Shown one piece after another: positions 34,328-44,300 of a stretch of DNA of 64,000 nucleotides. This stretch comes from Gellertiella hungarica. Lineage in GTDB: Bacteria; Pseudomonadota; Alphaproteobacteria; Rhizobiales; Rhizobiaceae. The stretch is taken from positions 1-64,000 of the forward strand of contig NZ_JACIEZ010000010.1 in the NCBI RefSeq assembly GCF_014197145.1, read 5' to 3'. The translations under genes and the position numbers were made by a program. The notes under the pieces were generated by a model. The model did not search any database, was not told where the DNA came from, and saw only the letters and a program-made list of their open reading frames with translations. Positions within the stretch are counted from its first letter, which is position 1; each line of letters begins with the position of its first letter.

Positions 34328-35623
34328 ATGAAGTTGCATTTGAGCATGCTGTTTGCCGCAGGTCTTCTGGCCAGTACGGCACTCCTGTCCACAGGAGCAA
34401 ATGCCATGTCCCTGAAGGAAGCCATGCAGATTGCGGTTTCCTCCAACCCCGAGGTCGGCCAGGCGCTTGAAAACCGGGAAGCGGTGGAGTTCGAACTGCG
34501 GCAGGCCCGCGGCCTCTATCTTCCGAGCATCGATCTCGAAGCCTCCGTCGGCGTTCGCCAGCTGGACTCTCCGGGCCGTCGCCTGACCGGCACCGACGAT
34601 GACGAATTGCATCCCGCCGATGTCGGCCTGTCGATCACCCAGAAGCTGTTCGACGGCGGTGGTCGCCGCGCGGAGCTCGATACACAGGCAGCCCGCGTCG
34701 ACAGCGCCTCCTTCCGCGTTCTCGAGCGCTCCGAGAGCATCGCGCTCCAGGTGGTCCGCGATTACATCGAGCTGGTTCTCCAGGCCCAGATCGTTGCCGA
34801 ATCCCAGAAGAACGTCGCCTTCCACCAGGACATGGTGTCGAACATCGGTTCGCTGATCTCGAGCGGCACCCTGACCGAGGCCGACCGCCAGCAGGCGCGC
34901 GAGCGTCTGCTTTCGGCAAAGGCGCGGCTGAAGGAAGCCCAGGAAGCTCTGGAAGCCGTCAAGGCGTCGCTGAACCGCCTTCTCGGCCAGCCGCTGACCA
35001 AGCCCAGCATGCCGCCGTCCGTCGCAAAGGCCCTGCCGCGCAGCCTCGAGGCCGCGCTCGACATCGCCATGCGCAACAATCCGCGCGTGCATGTCGCCAA
35101 TTCCGACATCGATGCGGCAGACGCGCAGGTGCGCGGCGCACGCAACGCCTACATGCCGGAAATCTCTGCCGAAGCCCGCGTCCGCACCGGCCGCGACATC
35201 GATGGCTCCGAGGGCCGCACCGCTGACGGCCAGGTCCGCATCGTCGCGCGCTGGAACCTCTATCGCGGCGGCATCGACGTGGCGAACGAGCAGGAGAAGA
35301 TCCGCCGCGCCTCCGAGCAGCGCCTTGCCCTGCATCAGGTTTACCGCGAAATCGAGGAAGCGGTACGCGTTTCCTGGGACCGCCGCCTGAAGCAGATGGA
35401 ACTCGCCGGCCTGCTGCGCGAACAGTCCTCCACCAACTCGCAGCTGGTTTCCACCTATCGCGAGCAGCTCGGCATCGGCCAGCGTTCGCTGCTCGACGTT
35501 CTGGGTGCCCAGAACACGCGCTACAACGTCGCCATCCTCGCCCTGACGGCGGATGCGGCCTCGCGCTTTGCCGAATACCGCGTGCTTGCCGCGACAGGCA
35601 GCCTGCTGAAGACCACCTGCTGA
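34328..35623 (+). CDS. TolC-family outer-membrane protein of a type I secretion system, C-terminally truncated
   Basis: This 431-residue protein has a signal peptide (cleavage near ANAMS, residue 26) and two outer-membrane efflux repeats with long alpha-helical hairpins. It should form the outer-membrane tunnel for the ABC and HlyD proteins downstream (LapE-like role). A 14-bp tandem duplication at 35602-35629 shifts the frame and stops the protein at 35623. Removing one copy continues in the frame that runs to the stop at 35775 and restores a C-terminal segment beginning MNITAPKQATAYARQEF, for a total of about 477 residues. The tail is outside the helical core, so partial function is possible. 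The start at 34328 follows GGGGGAAG. Confidence 0.85.
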   Translation: MKLHLSMLFAAGLLASTALLSTGANAMSLKEAMQIAVSSNPEVGQALENREAVEFELRQARGLYLPSIDLEASVGVRQLDSPGRRLTGTDDDELHPADVGLSITQKLFDGGGRRAELDTQAARVDSASFRVLERSESIALQVVRDYIELVLQAQIVAESQKNVAFHQDMVSNIGSLISSGTLTEADRQQARERLLSAKARLKEAQEALEAVKASLNRLLGQPLTKPSMPPSVAKALPRSLEAALDIAMRNNPRVHVANSDIDAADAQVRGARNAYMPEISAEARVRTGRDIDGSEGRTADGQVRIVARWNLYRGGIDVANEQEKIRRASEQRLALHQVYREIEEAVRVSWDRRLKQMELAGLLREQSSTNSQLVSTYREQLGIGQRSLLDVLGAQNTRYNVAILALTADAASRFAEYRVLAATGSLLKTTC

Positions 35624-35629
35624 AGACCA
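35602..35629 (+). repeat. 14-bp tandem duplication disrupting the tolC-like frame
   Basis: CCTGCTGAAGACCA occurs twice back to back (35602-35615 and 35616-35629). Fourteen is not a multiple of three, and the second copy creates the in-frame TGA at 35621-35623. The frame arithmetic fits: the upstream frame plus 14 equals the downstream frame, which stays open to 35775. Confidence 0.9.
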
Positions 35630-35835
35630 TGAACATCACCGCGCCGAAGCAGGCGACCGCCTATGCCCGGCAGGAGTTCAACACGCCCACCGGCTTAGAC
35701 GGCAGCAAGTACAAGCGCGCCCGTTCCGAGCAGGAGGCCGGCCTGCCGCTGGATCTGCTCGCTCCGGCGAACTGACGCGGAAACCGATTTCGCGCGGAAA
35801 GTGCCGAAACAATAGCGGGCTGGGGCGTTTACCCG

Positions 35836-37985
35836 ATGTCAAATGGATTCGCAGCCGCCTTTCAGAGCGTCGCCGGCTTTCTCGGCCGGCCGACCTCCGA
35901 GACCGTGCTGTTTTCGGGCGTGCCCTTCGACGAGCAGCGCCCGACGATCGAGGAAATCGAGCAGCTCAGCACCCGCATCGGCCTCGAATCCCAGCCGATC
36001 CCCGCCCAGCAGTTTACCCGCGGCGCCTTCGAGACGCCGCTGATCCTCATCCTGAACGGCGGTGGCGCCATCTCGCTTCTCGAGGAGACGACGCCCGGCG
36101 CTACGTCACCAACCAGAAGAGCGCCGACGGCACCCCTGAAATCGTCACGGTTCCCGAATGCATCGCGCTCGGTCCGATCGGCGCCTTCAGCTTCTCGCTC
36201 GTCTATGCCAACCGCTCCGAAGAGGGCGTTTCCGGGGTCGCCGAGCAGATCGACCGCCTGCACTGGCTGAAATCCGTTCTCAAGCCTTTCTGGCGTTCCT
36301 ATCTCGACGTGGTGCTGGCCACTCTGTTCATCAACCTGGTGGCGCTCGCCATCCCGCTCTTCACGATGAACGTCTATGACCGCATCCTGCCCAACAAGGC
36401 CATCGCCAGCCTTTGGGTGCTGGCGATCGGCGTCAGCCTCGGGCTTCTGTTCGATTTCACGCTGAAGAGCATCCGGGCCAGCATCATCGACAGCGCAGGC
36501 CGCAAGGCGGACCTGAAACTGTCCTACCTGCTGTTCGAGAAGATCCTCAACTCGTCCCTGAAGTCGCGTCCGATGTCCACGGGCGAATATGCGAACCGGG
36601 TGACGCAGTACGAATTCGTGCGGGAGTTCTTCACCTCGAACACGATCAGCACGCTGATCGACTGCACCTTCGTGTTCATCTTCGTGGGCGCCATCTACCT
36701 GATCATCGGCTGGATCGCCATCGTGCCGGTTGTCGCCTTCTTCATCGCCGCGGCAATCGGCTACTACGCGCAGATCCGCATCGGCCAGGTGATGACGGCA
36801 TCGCTGAACGAGGGCTCGATGAAGCAGTCGCTGCTCTTCGAATCGATTTCCGGTCTGGAAACGATCAAGCTTCTGAGCGCGGAAAAGCCGCTCCTGCGCC
36901 GCTGGCAGCAGCTGTCGCGCAACGCCTCCCACACCTCGGAAGACATCAAGGAAATCTCCGCCTGGGCGGCAAACTGCACGGGCTTCATCCAGCAGCTCGT
37001 CACCGTCGTCATCGTGGTGGCGGGTGTCTATGAATTCGCGGAAGGCCACGTGACCTCCGGTGCCATCGTGGCCTCCTCGATGCTCGCGGGACGGGCGGTC
37101 GGGCCGCTCGCGCAGCTGGCGCTCACCCTGTCGCGCTTCCGCCAGGCCATCATGTCGCTGCGCATTCTCGAAGGCATCATGGAGCAGGAGGAAGACCGCC
37201 CAAACACCAGCGGCTTCGTCAGCCGCACGATCACCTCGGGCGCGGTCGCCTTCCAGGGCGCCGAATTCACCTATCCCGGCACGGACAACAAGGTCGTCAA
37301 CAGCCTGTCGGTATCGATCCGGCCCGGCGAGCGCGTCGGCGTGATCGGCCGCATCGGCTCCGGCAAGACCACCATGGGCCGGCTTCTGTCCGGCCTCTAC
37401 CCGGTCGACAAGGGCCGCATCCTCATCGATGGCGTCGACATCCGCCAGTATCACCCGGCCGCGGTGCGCGAGGCGGTTGCCTTCGTTTCGCAGAATTCCG
37501 AACTGTTTTCCGGAACCGTAAAGGAAAACCTGCTGATGGCCGCGCCGGAGGCCAGCGACGAGGAGATTATCGCTGCCGCCCGCATTGCCGGCGTGGACGG
37601 CTTCGTGTCCCGCCATCCGAAGGGCTACGACATGCCGGTCGGCGAGCGCGGATCGCTGCTGTCGGGCGGCCAGCGGCACTCGCTTGCCATCGCCCGCGTG
37701 CTGCTGCGCAAGCCGAAGGTCGTCTTCCTCGACGAGCCGTCCGGGTCCATGGACATGGCGAGCGAGAAGGAGCTGATCGACCGGCTGTCCACCAATTTCC
37801 CGGCAGGCGTGACGCTCATCATCTCCACCCACCGGTACAGCATGCTGTCGCTTGTCGACCGTCTGCTCGTGCTCGAGGAGGGACGCCTCGTCGCCGACGG
37901 GCCGAAGGATCGGGTCATCGACCAGCTGAAGGGCCAGGCGCCGCCGCAGGCCCAGCCGCAGCCACCCGTACGGGCGAGGGTCTAG
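35836..37985 (+). pseudogene. LapB-like type I secretion ABC transporter, frameshifted
   Basis: The N-terminal part is read from 35836, then the homologous frame continues in another phase from about 36095 to 37985. Restoring one base near 36088-36096 gives a 716-residue protein of normal LapB/HlyB length. Residues about 1-140 form a C39-like domain without the catalytic Cys, a transmembrane region spans about 160-430, and the nucleotide-binding domain follows: GRIGSGKTT (Walker A), LLSGGQRHSLAIARVLL (signature), VVFLDEPSGSMD (Walker B), STHRYSM (H-loop). It powers export of RTX adhesins. As given, translation from 35836 ends at 36270. An internal start at 36309 would lack the N-terminal domain and the first helix. 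Confidence 0.85.
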
Positions 37986-37989
37986 GCCG

Positions 37990-39321
37990 ATGCTCCAGTC
38001 CCTCTACAACCGCAGGCGCAAGGGTGCAGCCCTCTTCGGAAGCGATTCCGTCGAGCCGGATCGCGCGCCGCACGTGCTCTATGCCATCTGCGCCGCCTTC
38101 ACCGCCTTCGTCATCTGGGCGGCTTTCGCCGAGCTGGACGAGATTTCCCGGGGCGTCGGCAAGGTCATTCCCGTTTCGAAGACGCAGATCGTGCAGTCGA
38201 GCGAGCCGGGCGTGGTCCAGGAGATCAACGTGCAGGTGGGGCAGGTCGTCAAGAAGGGCGAGCTGCTGATCCGCCTCGACAAGGCGATCACCGCATCGTC
38301 GCTGGGGGAGGCGCGGGCGAAGTCCCGCTCGCTGACCGCGCAGATCGCGCGGCTGGATCTCGAGCAGAAGGGCGACTTCAAGATTGCCTATGTCTGCCCG
38401 GACGACATCCTGAAGAACGCGCCCGCCATCTGCGACAACGAGGCGAGCCTCTACCGCGCCCGCGCGGACAATTTCCTCACCAAGGCCTCCGTTCTGGAAA
38501 GCCGCTACCAGCAGCGCCTGAAGGAAATCAACGAGGCCACCGAGAACATCGCCCGCCTGAAGAAGAATCTCGAGATCACGCAGCAGGAGGAAAATCTCCT
38601 CCAGCCGATCGTCAAGCGCAAGCTCGCCGCCCAGACCGATCTTCTGAAGGTCCAGAAGGAACTGGCCGACACCACCGGCCAGATCAGCCTCTACAACGAG
38701 ACGCTGGCGCGGCTGCAGTCCGCCGCCAAGGAAGCGCGGCTGGAAATGGACGAGCTGAAGCTCGAATCCCAGCAGGAGGCGCTTGCCGCAAAGACCGAGG
38801 CGCTGGCGCAGCTCTCGATCCTCGAGGAAACCATCAAGGGCGCGGAGAGCCGGGTGGTGAACACCGAGATCCGCTCGCCGGTCGACGGCATCGTCAACAC
38901 GCTGGAGGTGAACACCGTCGGCGCCTACGTGAATGCCGGCGGCGTGGTGGCCGGCATCGTGCCGACATCCGACAAGCTTCTGATCGAGGCACGGCTTTCG
39001 CCGAACGATGTCGCCTTCGTCCGGCCCGGCCAGCCGGCCATGATCAAGATCACCGCCTACGACTTCACCATCTATGGCGGTCTCACGGGAACGGTCGCCA
39101 ACGTCTCCGCCGACAGCCTGGTGGACCAGCAGACCGGCGATACCTTCTATCAGGTGCGCGTGAAGACCGACAAGGCGGCCCTGGAGAAGGACGGCCATTC
39201 CTATCCGATTTCACCGGGCATGGTCGCTTCCGTCGACATCATGACGGGCAAGAAGACCGTGCTCGCCTATCTGCTGAAACCTCTGATCAAGGCACGACAG
39301 GAAGCGCTGCGGGAGCGTTGA
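37990..39321 (+). CDS. HlyD-family membrane fusion protein (LapC-like)
   Basis: This 443-residue inner-membrane anchored periplasmic adaptor has one transmembrane helix at about residues 30-48, lipoyl/barrel-sandwich halves flanking a long coiled coil (about 110-290), and a beta-barrel toward the C-terminus (VSASVDIMTGKKTVL near the end is typical). It links the ABC protein to TolC during type I export. It begins 4 bp after the ABC gene stop and ends 2 bp before the next start, so it is in the same operon. Its frame is intact although the two genes before it are disrupted. Confidence 0.92.
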   Translation: MLQSLYNRRRKGAALFGSDSVEPDRAPHVLYAICAAFTAFVIWAAFAELDEISRGVGKVIPVSKTQIVQSSEPGVVQEINVQVGQVVKKGELLIRLDKAITASSLGEARAKSRSLTAQIARLDLEQKGDFKIAYVCPDDILKNAPAICDNEASLYRARADNFLTKASVLESRYQQRLKEINEATENIARLKKNLEITQQEENLLQPIVKRKLAAQTDLLKVQKELADTTGQISLYNETLARLQSAAKEARLEMDELKLESQQEALAAKTEALAQLSILEETIKGAESRVVNTEIRSPVDGIVNTLEVNTVGAYVNAGGVVAGIVPTSDKLLIEARLSPNDVAFVRPGQPAMIKITAYDFTIYGGLTGTVANVSADSLVDQQTGDTFYQVRVKTDKAALEKDGHSYPISPGMVASVDIMTGKKTVLAYLLKPLIKARQEALRER

Positions 39322-39323
39322 CC

Positions 39324-39932
39324 ATGGAACTGATGCGTGAACATACGGAGATTGCCTCGGGCGCACAGCTGCGGTTTCGCGCCGTGCCTGTCGACGGCGT
39401 GCGCAAGGGACTGCGCCTCGAGGAAGCCTATTGGGACGCCCTTGCCGAACTGGCGACCGACCTGGGCGTGAAGCCGGGGCAGCTGATCAGCCGCTATGCC
39501 GCCCAGTACGGCGAAAACGGGAATGTCACCGCAGCCGTCCGGCTCGGCGTACTCGAGGGCCTGCGCGAGCGGGAAATGCAGCGCCAGGCGACGATGAGCC
39601 TTCAGGCGATCATCGGCATGGTGGCGGGCTGCCCGACGGCGGCTTTCGCGCTTTCCGGCGGCAAGAAGGTGCTGACCTACAACCCGCCCTTCCTGAGTTT
39701 CCTGCAGGCGCGGCTCTCCCATCTCTCGCCCGAAGCGCTTGCGGCCGGTCTGAAGCTCCAGCTCGACATTCCCTTCGGCGCGCTCATGTCGCGGTTGCGC
39801 AACGAGCCCCAGACGCCGGTATCGGCCGGATATGTCATCGCCACAAACGACCGCATCCTGCGCGGGCGGCTGAACGCCGTTCTTGCCAATGCCGTGGGCG
39901 AGGGCGCAATCATCGGCTATCTCGCCGGATGA
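39324..39932 (+). CDS. Ribbon-helix-helix / PAS-like domain protein
   Basis: This is a 202-residue protein. Residues about 25-62 (KGLRLEEAYWDALAELATDL) look like a ribbon-helix-helix DNA-binding domain of the Arc/RHH_4 type. Residues about 95-195 (CPTAAFALSGGKKVLTYNPPFLSFL) have the strand-turn-strand pattern of a PAS domain. It would be a one-component regulator; both assignments are by eye. It is the last gene of the secretion operon, 2 bp after the HlyD gene, so it may sense a signal and control the operon or the adhesin gene. It starts at ATG 39324; TTG at 39318 is an alternative. Confidence 0.65.
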   Translation: MELMREHTEIASGAQLRFRAVPVDGVRKGLRLEEAYWDALAELATDLGVKPGQLISRYAAQYGENGNVTAAVRLGVLEGLREREMQRQATMSLQAIIGMVAGCPTAAFALSGGKKVLTYNPPFLSFLQARLSHLSPEALAAGLKLQLDIPFGALMSRLRNEPQTPVSAGYVIATNDRILRGRLNAVLANAVGEGAIIGYLAG

Positions 39933-39942
39933 GATAAAAAAA

Positions 39943-39967
39943 AGGGAGAGGCCTTGCCTCTCCCTTC
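39943..39967. terminator. Bidirectional terminator
   Basis: AAGGGAGAGGC/GCCTCTCCCTT stem with a 3-nt loop. On the - strand it is followed by a run of eight to nine T, making it a strong terminator for the protease gene; it can also end the + strand operon. Confidence 0.88.
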
Positions 39968-39992
39968 CGTTTCCTGTCCGTGGGGGCTGCCT

Positions 39993-40910
39993 TCAGCCCG
40001 GAACCGACATCGGATCCAGACCCGCCTGTTCCGCCACCGCGCCGCCGGCCTTGAAGCCGTGCAGCCAGGAGCGGTCGCCGCTCATCGAATAAAGCGGCAT
40101 GTAGGTGGAATAGGAGACATCGAGCGGGGCATTGCGGCGCAGGTTGTCGAGGATGAAATGCCCCTCGCTGGTGGAGACCGCCAGCACCGCGTGGAACAGC
40201 CGGCGATCGGTCACCTTGAGAACCACGATCGACATGGACCGCTCCGGCACGCCAAGTTTCTTCAGGGCCGCCATCTTGAGCAGTGCGTAGTCTTCGCAGT
40301 CACCTTTGCCCCGCGACAGTATTTCCTGCGGCTTTGCCCAGTAATCATTGCGGCCATACAGCGCCTGGTCCGGCGTGTAGCGGATCATGGCGTTGACGGT
40401 GTTGTTGACCGCGGCCAGCTGTTCGCGAAGGCTGGCGGGCTTGCCGCTGCCGGTGACGGTGCGCAGACGCGCCAGGCGCTCGGCGCAGCCGCCACCGCAG
40501 GACATGCCGTCCAGCGATACGGAGCTGCGGACCTTCTTCCAGCTTTCGGCCGCCGGAAGACGGGAAAACGGAACGAGAACCGAGGCGAAAACGCCCTTGG
40601 GCATGGCGGAGGCGCTGGACGGGCCACGGCTGACGGAGCCGGTGGTCAGTCCGCCGAGATCGGCCGGGGTGGCCGCCCTGCCGGAAACGGGCATGGTGAG
40701 CGCCGTGGCGACCGGGTTTGCTCGATAGTGCTCGACGATCGACCAGAGGTTGTCGCGGGCACGCAATGCCAGCGAATAGGCGGCGTCCAGTTCGTGGACA
40801 GCCGCGGGGACGGCGAGCGGGGTGATGGGGCCGGCAGCGGCGGGACCGGTCACCAGGGCGGCGGCCGCGGCAGCGAGGAGAGCAAGCGTCTTGTTGTTCT
40901 TGTTATTCAT
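39993..40910 (-). CDS. Transglutaminase-like cysteine protease (BTLCP, LapG-like)
   Basis: This is a 305-residue exported protein. A signal peptide (NNKNNKTLALL..., cleavage near GPAAAG, residue 27) is followed by a BTLCP domain (formerly DUF920). The catalytic triad is visible as Cys in GKGDCEDYALLK (about residue 206), His in RLFHAVLAV and Asp in FILDNLRR. LapG of this family releases giant RTX adhesins from the cell by cutting near their N-terminus when c-di-GMP is low. Here it sits between a LapBCE-like export operon and a 1923-residue RTX adhesin. The c-di-GMP-binding partner LapD is not found in the window. The start at ATG 40910 has AAAAGGAG 9 nt upstream; a GTG at 40919 is too close to that site. 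Confidence 0.85.
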   Translation of the reverse strand: MNNKNNKTLALLAAAAAALVTGPAAAGPITPLAVPAAVHELDAAYSLALRARDNLWSIVEHYRANPVATALTMPVSGRAATPADLGGLTTGSVSRGPSSASAMPKGVFASVLVPFSRLPAAESWKKVRSSVSLDGMSCGGGCAERLARLRTVTGSGKPASLREQLAAVNNTVNAMIRYTPDQALYGRNDYWAKPQEILSRGKGDCEDYALLKMAALKKLGVPERSMSIVVLKVTDRRLFHAVLAVSTSEGHFILDNLRRNAPLDVSYSTYMPLYSMSGDRSWLHGFKAGGAVAEQAGLDPMSVPG

Positions 40911-41368
40911 GTCGAACACTCCTTTTGAGGAGTTTTATAGTTCGAAAGCTCAAAGATACTGTTTAGAGACTTGGAATATAAGAGATTGATCTTTTCGATA
41001 AAATTTTCATCAAATCGGGCGCTGCCGAACGGCGCGCTCCCGCACCGCCGCGCGCCGGGCGAAACCGCGCGGCACATGGCCTTGCGGCGGGCGAGACCGT
41101 TGACGGTCGCGGGGAATCGACGGTGTGCCGAAACGGGATCGGGCGAGACATCATCCCGTTACGAGACATGTCGGCATCAGGCGGCAGGATGGCTCATTTC
41201 TCCGCAGGCTGCATGTATAACCGGTTATGCCTGCAAGTTAACCAACCAATAAAAATCCAGGCTAGATGTATAACCGGGTATGTCAGATGGCCCGTTTTGA
41301 GTATTTTCCAAGTTGCACTGCCCGGCGTTCGATGGTTTACCTCTCCTTAAGTTAACCGGGAGTTTACC
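40911..41368. other. Divergent regulatory region between protease and adhesin
   Basis: This is a 458-bp gap, AT-rich at 40925-41010 and 41205-41300. It holds a pair of 17-bp repeats (41213-41282) and no supported gene. GGGAG lies 7-8 nt before the adhesin ATG. Confidence 0.45.
41213..41282. promoter_or_regulatory. Paired 17-bp operator-like repeats
   Basis: ATGTATAACCGGTTATG (41213-41229) and ATGTATAACCGGGTATG (41266-41282) differ by one base and start 53 bp apart, about five helical turns. The first contains the perfect palindrome ATAACCGGTTAT. They lie 87-156 bp before the adhesin start. This fits cooperative binding by a dimeric regulator; the RHH protein at 39324 is a local candidate, by inference only. 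Confidence 0.45.
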
Positions 41369-44300
41369 ATGCTCGATCGCGACATTGACATCCACAACAA
41401 CGCAGCCGCCTCCGGCGAGGAAAGCCGCGTCGAAGGCAATGCACCTGCAGGGATCGAAGTCGCGCAGGCAAACCAGAACCCGGTCTTCACCGATCCGGCA
41501 ACCGGCAGCGCCGTTCCCGCCGATCAGGCGCCGGCTGCAACGCCCGATGGCACCCGCTTTGCCGCCGACCAGTCGAACACGGTGACGCTGCCGGAAGGCG
41601 TTTCGATCGACAAGATCGTCATCCAGGGTAAGGACATCATCCTCGTCCAGGCCGACGGTACGCGCATCATCATCACCGACGGCGCCGTGAAGGTTCCGAC
41701 CTTCCTGATCGGCCAGGTGGAAGTGCCGCAGCAGACCCTCGTGGCCGCCCTGCAGGCCAATGGCATCAACGTGGCCGCCGGTCCGGACGGCACCGTTTCC
41801 GTCGTGAGCACCCAGAGCTCGGGCGGCAACCTGTCCGACGGCAACGGCGACATCGGCGATGCCGGCGGTGTCATCGGCCTTCTCGGCAATACCGACCTCG
41901 TGTTCGGCGGCGCGACGGAAGAAGAGGTCATCGCGGGCATCGACCCCAACGATGCGCCCGTCTTCACCTCCGCTGCCGGCATCGGCTCCGTGACGGAAAT
42001 TCTCGACGGCGCCCCGGGCGAAAACAGCACCGCGCTGACCGCCACCGGCGAGCTCCGCTTCACCGATGCGGACCTGCAGGACAGCCATTCCGTCAGCGCC
42101 ATTGCTGGCGGCGCCGGCTATCTCGGCTCCTTCACCCCCGTCATCACCGATTCCGCGACCGGTGACGGTAGCGGCGCCGTGCGCTGGACCTTCTCGGTCG
42201 ACGATGCGGATCTCGACTACCTCGCCGCCGGCCAGACCCTGACCCAGACCTACACGGTCACCGTCACCGACGGCAGCGGCGCCGTCGCGACCCAGACCGT
42301 GACCGTCACCCTCGTCGGCACCAACGACGCGCCGGTCATCATTTCCGGCCCGGGCGCAGGCTCCGTGACCGAACTCGCCGACAACGCCGAAGGGGAAACC
42401 GTTGCCACGCTGACGACCTCGGGCCTGCTCTCCTTTGCGGACGTGGACGATCTCGACACCCACACCGTCAGCGCCGCTCCTGTTGGCGAAGGCTATCTCG
42501 GCACCTTCACGCCGGTGCTTGCCGACGACTCCACCGGCGACAACGCCGGCTCCATCGGCTGGACCTTTTCCGTTTCCGACGGCGCGCTGGATTTCCTGGC
42601 GGCCGGCGAGACCCGCACCCAGACCTATACCGTCACCGTGACGGATAACAACGGCGCCACCTCCTCCCAGACCGTGACGATCACCCTTGTCGGCACCAAC
42701 GACGCCCCGATCATCACGTCCGGGCCCGGCGAAGGCTCGGTGAAGGAATATTCCTACCGCGGCGAGGAAGAGTGGGGTTCCGAAGGCGAGTGGGAAGGCC
42801 CGCGCGAAGCGGCGCCGATGATTCATTCCACCACCGGCACCCTGGATTTCACCGATGTGGATGACATCGACACCCACACCGTGAGCGTCACCCCGAATGG
42901 CGAAGGCTATATCGGCAGCTTCCAGCCGATCATCACCAACACCGCCACCGGCGACAACAACGGCCAGATCTCCTGGACCTATACCGTGCAGGACGGCGCG
43001 CTCGACTATCTCGGCGCCGGCCAGACCCGCACCCAGACCTACACCGTGACGGTGACCGACAACAACGGCGCGTCGTCCTCCCAGACCGTGACCATCACGC
43101 TGATCGGCAGCAACGACCGGCCAATCATCACCGGCGGTCAGACCTCCGGCTCCATCACCGAGCTGACCGATACGGACAAGCTCGAGAACAATTTCGATCA
43201 TCCGGCGTCGGGTACCCTTTCCTTCATCGACGTAGACGATGTCGACACCCATACGGTCAGCTACTACTCGCTCGGCAGCGATTACCTCGGCACCTTCTCC
43301 GTAACGCTCACCGACGACTCCACCGGCGACAATGCCGGCACGGTTGCCTGGAACTTCTCGGTTCCGGACTCCGCCATCGATTACCTCGCTGCCGGCCAGA
43401 CCCTGACCCAGTATTACGGTGTCATGGTGAACGACGGAAAGGGTGGCCTCACCTCCCAGCTCGTCGCGGTCACCATCACCGGCACGAACGACGCCCCGAT
43501 CATCACCACCGGTCCGGTAACGGAATCCGTCAAGGAAATCGCCGACGGCACGGAAGGTGAAAACGTCGATGATCTCGCCACGAACGGCACGCTCGCCTTC
43601 ACCGATGTCGACGACATCGACACCCACACGGTGACTTTCACCCCGGCCGGCGAAAAATACCTCGGCGACTTCTCCGTCTCCATCGGCGACGACTCCACCA
43701 CTGACAATACCGGCACCATCAACTGGACCTTCTCGGTCGCCGATGCGGATGTCGACTACCTCGCGGTCGGCGAAACCCTCACCCAGACCTACACGGTCAC
43801 CGTCAGGGACAACAACGGCGCGACTTCGACCCAGACCGTGACGATCACCATCGTCGGCACCAACGACAAGCCTGTGATCACCTCCGGTCCGGACGCAGGC
43901 TCGGTCACCGAGATCGCCGACGGACAGACGGGCGAGACGACCGCCGACCTGACGGCAACCGGTTCGCTTGCCTTCTCGGATGTCGATCTCACCAACACGC
44001 ACACGGTCACCCATGCGCTGACCTCGGTCACCGGTGCTGCGGCAGCACTCGGCACCTTCGAGCCCACGATCACCAATGTGGCGACCGGCGACGGCACCGG
44101 CACCATCGGCTGGACCTTCAAGGTCAATGACGGCGCCATCGACTATCTGGCGGCTGGCGAGAAGGTGACCCAGGTCTACACGATCACCGTGACCGACAGC
44201 TCGGGCGCAACCTCGACCCAGACGGTGACGATCGAGATCAACGGCACCAACGACAAGCCTGTGATCGGCGCCGGCGTCACCACCGGTTCGATCACCGAGA

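Noticed and set aside
35629-35775. Separate 48-codon gene after the tolC homologue
   Set aside because: It has no ribosome site, and it is in the frame restored by removing the 14-bp duplication, so it is the detached C-terminus.
35836-36270. Active C39 peptidase domain
   Set aside because: No Cys is present in the N-terminal domain, so it is at most a C39-like non-catalytic domain.
36309-37985. ABC transporter as a complete gene starting at 36309
   Set aside because: Homology-like sequence in the same phase extends upstream to about 36095 and then continues in the 35836 frame. No ribosome site precedes 36309.
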